The position numbers were made by a program, and so were the translations under genes. From assembly GCA_027563935.2 (NCBI GenBank), contig CM050449.1, positions 74,830,556 to 74,894,555 of the forward strand: a DNA stretch of 64,000 nucleotides. Reading direction: 5' to 3'. The notes beneath the pieces were generated by a model. That model saw only the letters and a program-made list of their open reading frames with translations. It did no database searches and was not told the origin of the DNA. This DNA is from Costus lasius (Eukaryota; Streptophyta; Magnoliopsida; Zingiberales; Costaceae). This document shows, one piece after another, positions 1-10,602 of this stretch; position 1 is the stretch's first letter, and every line of letters begins with the position of its first letter.

Positions 1-793
1 CACATCACTGTCTCCCGATATAAAGGAAAGAGTCTTCCAAGACTACACCCAAACCATAGCACAAGTGTGAACCCAACTCACTAGGCATATGTGTTTCCTT
101 TGCCACTGGACGTTCTTATTGGACAAGCGTGTCAAGCCTGTAATTCCAATATGATGAGAATGATTAGATCAGATGAACATAGTCATCTGGGTATGGCCAT
201 ACACTTTCTCAATCATCTCATCCAGGGGGCCCCTTTAGAACATCACACTCCAAACAAGGAGATGGCAATCCTATATCTATCACTAGTGCCCTAACATGAC
301 TCATGATCATTATCCAAGATAGTCTATAACCATTATATTTCAAATGATATTGAACTACCTCAAAACAATGCCAATCATCATTTAGAAACACAAGTGATCT
401 CAAGTCAGAGGAAATATGCCACTTGTTTGCATATAAGGATTATTCACATTGTGACAAGCAATTGAATATCCTAAGTAGGGTCTGTCCAGTACATCCAATG
501 TACCCATGAGTCTACATCTTATTCCATGCTCAAAGCATCCTATAAGATTAGAACACATATTAGTCTCAATCATATCAAGGCTGTCTCATGTTCACCAAGA
601 TATCTCGACTAAGGACAAAACTGCATGTCAGCCAAGCTGAACAGCACTGAGACATTATTCAGAAGTATACATATTGGAGCAGATACTGTAACAACCTGAA
701 TAACAACCATTGCCTTTATAAACATAGAGTTTATACATGATACTGAAATAATCCCAAGGCCTCAAACATTAGCCTTAAGGGCATACCCCAACA
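1..793 (-). repeat. Family A LTR, minus strand, cut by the window edge
   Basis: Reverse complement of the first ~790 bp of the A LTR. The LTR's TG terminus is at 793 (reverse of TGTTGGGGTATGCCC) and the sequence runs left off the window. It is interrupted by nothing visible. It lies inside a B LTR, so GTTGG (794-798) would be the expected right-hand TSD copy; the left copy is outside. Whether this is a solo LTR or the 5' LTR of a full minus-strand element cannot be decided here. Confidence 0.9.
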
Positions 794-1603
794 GTTGGCA
801 GTGCTAACCAAATGTCACCACAAGCAGTGAGTGGCACCTAGCAGTGCATCGCTGCTACCCAAGTCATCGGAATGGATATTGACATCGACATCCCTATCAT
901 TGCAACAAGGTACAGATGCATTACAGTCTCTTTGCCTAACTGATATCCGATTGGACAAGTGTGTCACCACTTGTTTTTACCCAATCACATGGATATGACT
1001 AAATTAGGTTCTCACCTGAGTATGGCCATACACTTTCAGTCATAGAACCATAGAGGAGCTCCATGGATATCATACTTCCCTTAGGAAGGGGCAAATCCTA
1101 TGTCTGTCCATTGACCTTCTCATATGGTCGTGACATGCTCAATGACAACCGTTATTACCGCCCAACTATGGCGAGGTGTTAGGTTGTATCAAAGCAAGTC
1201 CCTAACTATATAGAATGGTCAATGACCTCACGTCAAGGGATCAATGCATCTCCTATCACTTGTGAGGATAACTCATGACACCAAGTCATAGCCTCACAGC
1301 GGGTCGGTCTAGTATATCCAACACTGATATACCCATATGTCTGCGTTAGCACCTCGTGCCTAACCAGCCCATATACCAGTCTCACAAGTACCAGAGCTGT
1401 CCCATATCCACTTAGGTACATCGACTAGGGACAATCATTTGAGCACAGATCCAATCTGTCTCCAGGGACATTATCATGTAAGTACACAATCGCAGGTGTA
1501 GACAAACAATGATAACGACAATGCCAGAAAGATATATATGAATATAAAAGTCAAGTAGTACAAAGATGGACCAAAACTAGGTCCTAGGGCATATACATTA
1601 ACA
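794..1603 (-). repeat. Family B 3' LTR, minus strand, partial
   Basis: About 810 bp of B LTR in reverse orientation; the LTR's first base is at 1603 (reverse of TGTTAATGTATATGCCC). It matches the B LTR at 19786 and the B LTR at 24208-24915. The rest of the roughly 1960-bp LTR must lie to the left of the A LTR insertion, outside the window. It directly abuts the polypurine tract of the B element to its right, which makes it that element's 3' LTR. Confidence 0.85.
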
Positions 1604-4600
1604 ATCTCCCACTTGCACTAAGACCTAGAGGTTGAGCAACCTCAACCCCATATCTCTAGTACGACCATCATGCTTCTGCTGCGCCAAAGCCTTGGTCAGT
1701 GGGTTTGGTAGATTGCTCTCTGTGTCAACTCTACTAATCTTGACATCACCTCGATCAATGATCTCTCTGATCAGGAAAAATCTCCTGAGTTTGTGTTTAG
1801 ACCTTTGATGAGACCATGGTTCCTTAGCATGTGCAATTCCCATTGTTGTCATAGTAGAGCTCAATGGGATCCATTGCACTTGGAACCACCTGAAGTTCAG
1901 AAAAGAATTTCCTGATCCAAACGGCTTCATTGGCTTCCTCAGAAGCAACCACATACTCAGCCTCGGTTGTAGAATTAGCTATGGTGGATTGCTTGAAGCT
2001 CTTCCAGCATACAACACCTCCAACCATCTTAAACAAATAGTCGGTCTACGATTTGAAGTCGTCAGGATCAGACTGGAATGACTCATTAGTGAAGCCCTGC
2101 ACACTGAGCTCTTCCTGTCCCCCGTAGACCATATAGAATAAATCCTTAGTCCTTTTCAGGATACTCAAGGATATTCTTTGCAGCCACCTAGTGCTGCAGA
2201 CCTGGATTGGATTGGTATCGGCTGGTTATGCTTACAGCATAAGCCACATCTGGTTTAGTACACAACATTGCATACATGATTGATCCCACTGCCGAAGCAT
2301 AGGGAATTCGACTCATGTTATCTCTCTCAGCCAGTGTTGTAGGACACTGGCTCTTTGAGAGAGTAAGGCCATGTCTCACTGGAAGGTATCCTTTCTTGGA
2401 TTGCTCCAAGTTGAACCTCTCCAAGACCTTGTAAATGTAGGTACTCTGACTACGGGCCAGGAGCCTCTTGGATCTATCCTAGTAGATCCTCATGCCTAGA
2501 ATGTAGGTGGCCTCCCCTAAGTCCTTCATCTCGAAACACTTCTCTAACCATGTCTTCACAGCTTGAAGACTAGGGATGTCGTTTCCGATGAGTAGTATGT
2601 CATCGACATACATGACCAGAAAAGTCACCAAGCTCCCACTGAATTTTCTGTATACACAGGCGTCATCTTTACTTTTAATAAAGCCATAATCTCTCACAGC
2701 TTCATCAAACCGAAGATTCTAACTTCGAGATGCTTGCTTTAATCCATAAATGGATTTCTTTAGCCTGCAGACCTTACTGGCATCTACAGGATGGATGAAG
2801 CCATCAGGTTGTGTCATATACACATCCTTAGTCAGCTTCCCATTAAGGAATGCTGTCTCCACGTCCATCTGCCATATCTCATAATCATGATATGCAGCTA
2901 TAGCAAGTAGAATCCGAATGGATTTGATCATGGCAACTGGCGAGAAGGTTTCATCGTAGTCCACCCTGTGGACTTGTTTGAATCCTTTAGCCACTAGTCC
3001 ACCTTTATGGGTAACTATGTTGTCATCCATGTATGTCTTCCTCTTAAAGACCTATTTACACCCTATGGGCTTTACCCCATCAGGTAGCTCAACCAAATCC
3101 CAGACTTGGTTAGCCGACATGGAATCCATCACGGATCTCATGGCCTCAAGCCATTTTTCGGAGTCCGGTCCACTGACCGCCTCATCATAAGTCCTGGGTT
3201 CATCCTCAATGATGAAGATCCCATCGTGTTGGGTCGGCAGCGACCCATACCTCTCAGGTGCACGACGAATCCTCCCAGTCCTACATGGGGCATGTGTCTG
3301 AGCCTCAGGTTGCCTAGCAACCGGTGTAGGTGGCTCAGGTTCGATTTCTATGTCTTGTGGTTGCACTTGGACCTCGTCCAAGTCAAACTTCCTCCACTAA
3401 CTTCTTTCATGAGAAATTCTTTCTCTAGAAAGACAGCACCCCGAGCAACAAAAACTTTGTTCTCGGTGGGAACATAGAAGTAGTAACCCTTAGTCTTCTT
3501 AGGGTACCCCACAAACATACACTTATCAGATCTAGGTTCTAGCTTGCTAGAATCCTAACGTTTGACATAAGCCTCACATCCCTAGATCCTGATAAAAGTG
3601 AGATTATGGTGTCTCCCACTCCATACCTCGTATGGAATCTTTGAGACACTCTTAGATGGAACATTATTCAGTATTAGAGAAGCTGTCTCAAGTGCATGTC
3701 CCCAGAATGAGGAAGGTAGAGTTGCATGACTCATCATAGACTGAACTATGTCCAACAAGGTTCGATTTCTCCTTTCAGACACACCATTCCACTGATGTGC
3801 TCCAGGAGGAGTGAGTTGGGATAGGATCCTACACTTACTCAGATAGTCAAAGAACTCACGGTTCAGGTGCTCTCCATCACGATCTGATAGAAGATCCTTA
3901 AAGGATCTACCAAGCTGGTTCTCTATTTCATGTTTGAACTCCTTAAATTTCTCAAAGGATTCAGACTCATGTCTCATCGTGTAGACATAACCGTATCTAC
4001 TGAAGTCATCAGTAAATGTGACGAAGTAGTTATACCCTCCTTTGGCTTGTTTATTGAATGGCCTACACACATCACTATGTATGAGATCCAACAAACCTCT
4101 TGCCCTCTCACCAGTCTTGGTGAAGGGCGCCTTTGTCATTTTCCCTAATAAACAAGGCTCACATGTATCAAGTTCCTCCAAGGAACTCGAATCTAACAAC
4201 CCATTTGCATGGAGTTGTCGAATGCGATTCTTGTTTATATGAGCTAATCGACAATGCCGTAGGAAAGCACCAACTGAACCACTCAGTTTGGTCCTTTTAT
4301 TATTTATGTTACAAATAGAGCTATCCATGTCCAAGACATGCGGACCATTGCACAAAGTACCCTTCCTATAAAACATGTTTGCAAAAGAAAAAGAACATAA
4401 GTTCTCTTTTATTTCAAACTTAAATCCTTTCTTTGCCAAGTAAGGAGTGGATACAATGTTTTGGTAAGGGAAGGTACATAATAGCAATTGTCTAGCTTTA
4501 ACTGAAGTCTAGAAGGCAGGGAGAGAAACTCCTATAGTAACAGCAACAACTTGTGCCCTGTTACCTATCCGTAGGTCAATCTTTCTTGGCCTTACCGATC

Positions 4601-4874
4601 TACCCTTTTTGAGCCCTTGCATACTTGTACAAATATGAGCTCCACATGCGGTATCCAATACCCATGTCATAGGAGTAGAAAGGTTGACTTCGGTAACATA
4701 AATACTTGAGCATGAAGACAAGGCCTTGCCTTTCTTCTCCTCATTCTGAAGTTGCAACATGTCCTTCAACATGTGAGGTGGTCCTCCACATGAATAACAT
4801 CTGTTATTCCCGATCATATGCATCTTTAATTTCAGTTCCTTGGTCAAGCCTTTCTGCTCAACACACTGAATATC
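1604..4874 (-). pseudogene. Family B copia gag-pol remnant, minus strand
   Basis: Decayed Ty1/copia polyprotein read right to left. In order: CCHC zinc-knuckle remnant and protease with WVLDTACGAHIC (4509-4847), integrase with HSDVCRPF, DDFSRYGYVY and WNGVSERRNRT (3582-4487), the pre-RT linker (3052-3381), reverse transcriptase with YVDDILLIG (2479-2697 for the YVDD part, 2719-3030 for the DVETAFLNG part), and RNase H with STTEAEYV (1824-2036, tail 1625-1954). Frameshifts and stop codons separate every block, so no polyprotein can be made. The polypurine tract (GTGCAAGTGGGAGAT, on the minus strand) abuts the 3' LTR at 1604. The gag continues at 7751-7905 beyond the E LTR insertion. Codons and order match family A, but protein similarity is clearly lower than between A copies, so B is a separate family of the same lineage. 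Confidence 0.92.
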
Positions 4875-7745
4875 TGTAACATCCCGTTATCTTAACCCCA
4901 AACAAATGGCACAGTTCATGAATGATACAGGATGTTTCATATAAGATCGATTCATATGCTAGGTAAAACCGAGTTCAAGAAAACACGATCTGAAAATTTC
5001 CACAAACCCATACATAAATATCCACAAAACACAAATCTCATAAATCACATAAGGGTACCTGCCACCACGCAATCCTTGCACTAGACATATGCAAGGCAAC
5101 AGTTATATCAAATCCGATGGCATAAACACAATTCGATTCGAAATTCAAAGCAAAGCCACAAAGTCGATTTTATAAACTCATACCAAACACCGAAACTAGG
5201 CTGAGGCCCGCGGTGACACAAAAGTCAAACTCATTTAACTGCCACAATCTGGCAACACAAATTTCACATAGTTCACGTGGTTCACACAAATTCACATAGT
5301 TCACATCATTCATATAGTTCGTATAACTCATATAGTTCGGCCACAACCGGCCTCATAATTAAGCACAAAAGTTCTTAAATATAATCACAGCAAACTAGCA
5401 TAATGTCCACGCCAATGCTAACTCAAGAAATGCGCCCCTGCTCTATGCCTGAAAATAGTGAGGGGTGAGCTACACAGCCCAGTGAGTGGATAGTCTAAAT
5501 CGACCATCCATAACATACACTCAAAAATATAGGCAGATTATTTTAAAAATCTTTAACAGAACATTATGTCAATATACAACAAGATTAAATACAGAAGTCA
5601 TATAAACAGCCAGATGTACATACCAACATATAACAGACTCAGGTTCTAAACAAACTCAGGTTCTAGAGTTATACTCTAAACCAACTAAACACATCAATAC
5701 TTAGTTAACCTAGTTGTCCAGCATATTCAGTAGTGACCAATATGGTCTAACCCGGCTTTGGCCTAAGCACTGGGAGCGGCAAAATCTCGTGCAACACATA
5801 AACATGGACAGTGAGTAGAATCAAGAGGTGGCCCCCGCCAGGTCACGACGTGGCACTTTGCTCTAAAACACCCCATAAACACATCGATGGCTTGTGTGTA
5901 GATTCAAGAGGTGGCCCCCGCCGGGTCACGACGTGGCACTTTGCTCTACGACACCCCATATCACAAAAAGAGAGTGATGACATCAAGAGGTGGCCCCTGT
6001 CCGACCAAGACATGGCACTTTGCGTCAAAACTCGTTCTCCCAAAAGGTTACTACTGGACAACAAACACATCTTATATCATATTTCATAAAGGTGGACTCC
6101 TAAGTGTCAACTAGACTCTAGGATAGTCATCACAAAAATCATATCGGGCAGGCTGAACATCAACCCCCATCACAATAATCATAATAGGCAGGCTGAACAT
6201 CAACCTCCTCACATATCAAATACAGGGCTGAAATTCAAACCCTTAACATATCACATAAGGACTATCCTATGAGTACACGGTTACACTTAGCCATAGTCCT
6301 AACCAACACATAACACATAATATTCAAAATTCACATAATCCATCACATAACACATATTGTTCAAAATTCACATAACCCATACTATTCGAAAATCACATAA
6401 CATAACACATAATATTTCATATTCGAATATCACATAATATAGTGTAGTCCTTAGATTTCATGCTGGTTAGTTTAGTCAAACCTTGCTATGTTATCACCCA
6501 AATTTCTCAAACAATTAAATAACAGGCTACACACCTAAATTAAATAACATGCTACACACCTAAATAAACAGTCATGGATTGTAATTAACACACATCCCAA
6601 AAATCATTACAACACATATAACCCACGGTTTTACAACATGTCATCTATTTAAAATTTAAACTCTAGTTAACAAGAATGTCATGCTCAAAATTCACTAATT
6701 TAAAACTACCTAAATTCCATAACATCAACATAAAATTATAACATGTAATTGTCTTTATAATCCTCATGTAAACATGTTAATTTCGGTTTTTCATAAATAA
6801 TACCAAATTTCGGTTGTCATGAATAATTTATCATAAATAATATCAAGATTTCGGATTATCATGAAAATTATCAAGAATTCGGTTTACATGAAAGAACATC
6901 TCAATTTTGGTTTTCATCCCTTAAACTCGGTTTTAACATGGTAGAAATTCCAAGAACTCAAATGTATCATGTCACAAACACAACTAAATTCATAGGTCAA
7001 ACAAGACATTCCACTCACCTCTTAACCGTGAACACTAAGGTGAAAAACTCTCCAAAAATTTCGTCTAAGGCTTGAAGTTCCACCAAGAATCGCCGCCAAT
7101 GGAAGGAAACACCTCCAACACCAAAGACTCCGGCCAAGAGAGAAGGAAGATGAAGAAGAAGATCGCCCAAGGCTTCAAGAATCGCCAACTCTTCAAGCCG
7201 TCGCCCAAAGTTTTCCTCCAAGCCAAACAAAACGCCAAAACCTCTACCCTAGCCGAAAATTACCACTTAAACTTTGGGTTTTTAAATTTTAAACCCATTA
7301 ACCAATTAATTCCAAAAGGGTTTAATCCATTTAACTAATAATTTCGAATTTTAAAACCCAATTAGCGCCAACCCAATAACCCATAACTACTAATTAATTT
7401 AACCATTAACTAACCATTCACTTAATGAAAATCCAATAAGGATTTAATTGACATCCAATAAGGATTAACGTCCAATAACTCCAATTAATTGACAATTAAA
7501 TAACTTAAATTAACAAGCAATAAACTCTAATTAATTACCTGAAAATTAGCATCCAATAAGCTAGTTAATTAATTAGCATTAACATCCAAAAAAATCTCTA
7601 ATTTAATTAACTATAATTTATTAACCAAAATCTCTAATTAATTTATCATAAATTAACAATCAATACACAGGAATAATAACACAGTCAATAATTTTATTTA
7701 AATCAAAATAATGCTTACCAGGACTTAAGATCCTTGGATCTTACA
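4875..7745 (-). repeat. Solo LTR of gypsy family E
   Basis: 2871-bp solo LTR in reverse orientation, termini TGTAAC...TTACA, flanked by the perfect 5-bp TSD ATATC (4870-4874 and 7746-7750). It interrupts the gag of the minus-strand B element. It matches the 5' LTR of the E element at 47078-54117, which is what identifies the family. It holds three tandem copies of an ~80-bp unit (5822-6065), a twice-repeated GGCAGGCTGAACATCAAC motif (near 6147 and 6187) and a long AT-rich half (6300-7000, 7300-7700). No coding sequence of its own is evident; short open frames near 7072-7338 are chance. Confidence 0.95.
5822..6065 (-). repeat. Three ~80-bp tandem repeats in the E LTR
   Basis: Units start near 5822, 5905 and 5984, each opening CAAGAGGTGGCCCC and including GACGTGGCACTTTGC or a close variant. 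The third unit is the most diverged. The same three-unit array is present in the plus-strand E LTR at about 48815-49023, so it is a family feature and not a local duplication. Confidence 0.85.
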
Positions 7746-7750
7746 ATATC

Positions 7751-7905
7751 AACTTTAGGAGGATTGAGCTCAACCAATTCATCAAAGAGCTGCCTTAGAT
7801 TAGAAATAATCTCAGAGGCACTCTTCGATTCATATCACCCTCTAAATTCAGGTGACATGTTGGTTAGCAACCTCCAAAGTATCAACCTGATGCTTATCAT
7901 AAGCA
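7751..7905 (-). pseudogene. Family B gag fragment, minus strand
   Basis: Reading leftward, this encodes DAYDKH then, with an in-frame stop, a stretch like YESKSASEIISNLRQLFDELVE, which is the middle of a copia gag (compare DAYEKHVND and MSAIEIIANLKMLY in family A). It continues the B gag-pol remnant at 1604-4874 across the E solo LTR. The gag N-terminus, leader and 5' LTR are missing: at 7906 the sequence changes to plus-strand integrase. About 100 residues between this part and the zinc knuckle also appear deleted. Confidence 0.8.
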
Positions 7906-7907
7906 TC
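7889..7907. other. 19-bp palindrome at the strand-flip junction
   Basis: GATGCTTA, a TCA spacer, then TAAGCATC: perfect 8-bp arms around a 3-nt loop. It arises from normal gag codons (DAYDKH on the minus strand) and ends exactly where the minus-strand B gag meets the plus-strand B' integrase. Confidence 0.85.
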
Positions 7908-8588
7908 CTTTGAGAAATTCAAGGAGTTCAAGAATGAAGTAGAGAACCAGCTTGGAAGATCCATTAAATCTCTTCGATCAGATCGAGGTGGAGAGTACCT
8001 GAGCGGTGAGTTCTTTGACTATCTGAGAGAGTGTGGGATCATATCCCAACTCACTCCTCCTGGAACACCTCAATGGAATGGTGTGTCTGAAAGGAGAAAT
8101 CGAACTTTATTGGATATGGTTCGATCCATGATGAGTCATGCAACTCTACCTCCATCATTCTGGGGGCATGCACTAGAGACAGCTTCTCTAATACTGAACA
8201 ATGTTCCATCTAAGAGTGTCTCCAAAATACCATACGAGATGTGGAGTCCTTTGAGAAATTCAAGGAGTTCAAGAATGAAGTAGAGAACCAGCTTGGAAGA
8301 TCCATTAAATCTCTTCGATCAGATCGAGGTGGAGAGTACCTGAGCGGTGAGTTCTTTGACTATCTGAGAGAGTGTGGGATCATATCCCAACTCACTCTTC
8401 CTGGAACACCTCAATGGAATGGTGTGTCTGAAAGGAGAAATCGAACTTTATTAGATATGGTTCGATCCATGATGAGTCATGCAACTCTACCTCCATCATT
8501 CTGGGGGCATGCACTAGAGACAGCTTCTCTAATACTGAACAACGTTCCATCTAAGAGTGTCTCCAAAATACCATACGAGATGTGGAGT
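7906..8588 (+). repeat. 341-bp tandem duplication in B' integrase
   Basis: Two adjacent copies, 7906-8246 and 8247-8588, of the segment from SFEKFKEF to PYEMWS. Period 341 is not a multiple of three, so the second copy is out of frame with the first. I see three substitutions between copies (in CTCCTCC/CTCTTCC, TTGGAT/TTAGAT and AATGTTCC/AACGTTCC). Confidence 0.93.
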
Positions 8589-10579
8589 GGGAGATGCCCT
8601 AACCTCACTTTTGTCAAGATCTAGGGATGTGAGGCTTATGTCAAACGTCAGGATTCTAGCAAGCTATAACCTAGATCTGATAAATGTGTGTTTGTGGGGT
8701 ATCCTAAGGAAACTAAAGGATACTACTTCTATGTCCCAACCGAGAACAAAGTTTTTGTTGCTCGGGGTGCTATCTTTCTAGAGAAAGAATTTCTCATGAA
8801 AGAAGTTAGTGGGAGGAAGTTTGACTTGGATGAGGTCCAAGTGCAAGCACAAGACAAAGAGATGGAATCTGAGCCACCTGCACCGGTTGCTAGCCAACCT
8901 GAGGCTCAGACACAGGTCCCGCGTAGGTCTGGGAGAATTCATTGTGCACCTGAAAGGTATGGGTCGCTACCGACCCAACACGATGGGATCTTCATCATTG
9001 AGGATGAACACAGAACCTATGATGAGGCGGTAAGTGGACCGGACTCCGAGAGATGGCTTGACGCCATGCGATCCGAGATGGATTCCATGTCAGCTAACCA
9101 AGTCTGGGATTTGGTTGAGCTGCCTGATGGGGTAAAACCCATAGGGTGTAAATGGGTCTTCAAGAGGAAGACAGACATGGATGGCAATATAGTTACCTAT
9201 AAGGGTAGACTAGTGGCTAAAGGATTTAAACAAGTCCACGGGGTGGACTATGATGAAACCTTCTCGCCAGTTGCCATGTTCAAATCCATTCGGATTCTGC
9301 TTGCTATAGCTGCATATCATGACTATGAGATATGGCAGATGGATGTGAAGACAGCGTTCCTTAACGGAAGCTGACTGAGGATGTGTATATGTCACAACCT
9401 GATGGCTTCATCCATCCTGCAGAGGCTAATAAGGTCTGCAAGCTAAAGAAATCCATTTATGGATTAAAGCAAGCATCTCGAAGTTGGAATCTTCGATTTG
9501 ATGAAGCCGTGAGAAATTATGGCTTTATCAAAAGTGAGGATGACGCCTGTGTATACAGAAAATTTAGTGGGAGCTTGGTGATTTTTCTGGTCTTGTATGT
9601 TGATGACATACTACTCATCGGAAATGACATCCCTAGTCTTCAAGCTGTGAAGACATGGTTGGGGAAGTGTTTTGAAATGAAAGACATAGGGGAGGCCGCC
9701 TATATTCTAGGCGTAAGGATCTACCGGGATAGATCCAAGAGGCTCCTGGCCCTTAGTCAGAGTACCTACATTGATAAGGTCCTGGAGAAGTTCAACTTGG
9801 AGCAATCCAAGAAAGGATACCTTCCAGTAAGACATGGCCTTACTCTCTCAAAGAGCCAGTGTCCTACAACACAGGCTGAGAGGGATGACATGAGTCGAAT
9901 TCCTTATGCTTCGGCAGTAGGATCGATCATGTATGCAATGTTGTGTACTAGACCAGATGTGGCATATGCTGTAAGCATAACCAGCCGATACCAATCCAAT
10001 CCAGGTGTGCAGCACTGGGTGGCTGTAAAGAACATCCTAAAGTATCTGAGAAGAACTAAGGATTTATTCTTGGTCTATGGGGGACAGGAAGAGCTCAGTA
10101 TGCAGGGCTTTACTGATGCATCGTTCCAGTCTGACCCTGACGACTTTAGATCGTAGGCCGGCTATGTGTTCAAGATAAATGGAGGCGCTGTATGCTAGAA
10201 GAGCTTCAAGCAATCCACCATAGCAGATTCTACAACCGAGGCTGAGTATGTGGCCACTTCTGAGGCAGCCAAGGAAGCCGTTTGGATAAAGAAGTTCTTA
10301 TATGATCTTTAGGTGGTCCCTAGTGCAATGGATCCCATTGAACTCTACTGTGACAACAATGGAGCAATTGAACAAGCAAAGGAACCACGGTCTCATCAAA
10401 GATCCAAACACATACTCAGAAGATTTCACCTGAAGAGAGAGATCATTGACAGAGGTGATGTCAAGATTAGCAGAGTTGACACAGAGAACAATCTGGCAGA
10501 CCCATTGACCAAGGCTTTGGCGCAGCAGAAGCATGATGGTCACGCTAGAGATATGGGGTTGAGATTCCTCAACTTCTAG
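7906..10579 (+). pseudogene. Family B' copia pol remnant, plus strand
   Basis: 5'-truncated copia pol. Integrase core from SFEKFKEF through WNGVSERRNRT (7906-8624, duplicated in part), linker and start of reverse transcriptase (8688-9374), RT with YVDDILLIG and RNase H with YTDASFQ-like sequence (9383-10156), and the RNase H tail ending at a TAG (10313-10579). Defects visible: a 341-bp tandem duplication that shifts the frame, a small deletion near 9370 (AFLNG then out of frame), and stops such as TGG-to-TAG at 8622 and CAG-to-TAG at 10154, both of C-to-T/G-to-A type. It is an inverted relative of the minus-strand copy at 1604-4487. Its polypurine tract is at 10588-10602 and its 3' LTR resumes at 19786 after element A1. 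Confidence 0.92.
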
Positions 10580-10587
10580 GTCTTAGT

Positions 10588-10602
10588 GCAAGTGGGAGAT
10601 TG
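10588..10602 (+). other. Polypurine tract of B' and left TSD of A1
   Basis: GCAAGTGGGAGATTG: the plus-strand priming tract of B'. Its last five bases, GATTG (10598-10602), are the left target site duplication of A1; the right copy is 19783-19787. The last two bases (TG) are also the first two bases of the B' 3' LTR. Confidence 0.88.

Noticed and set aside
5220..5345. Short direct repeats (TTCACATAG-like) that resemble a CRISPR array
   Set aside because: Units are irregular, with no constant spacers, and lie in an AT-rich plant LTR; this is ordinary simple-sequence decay.
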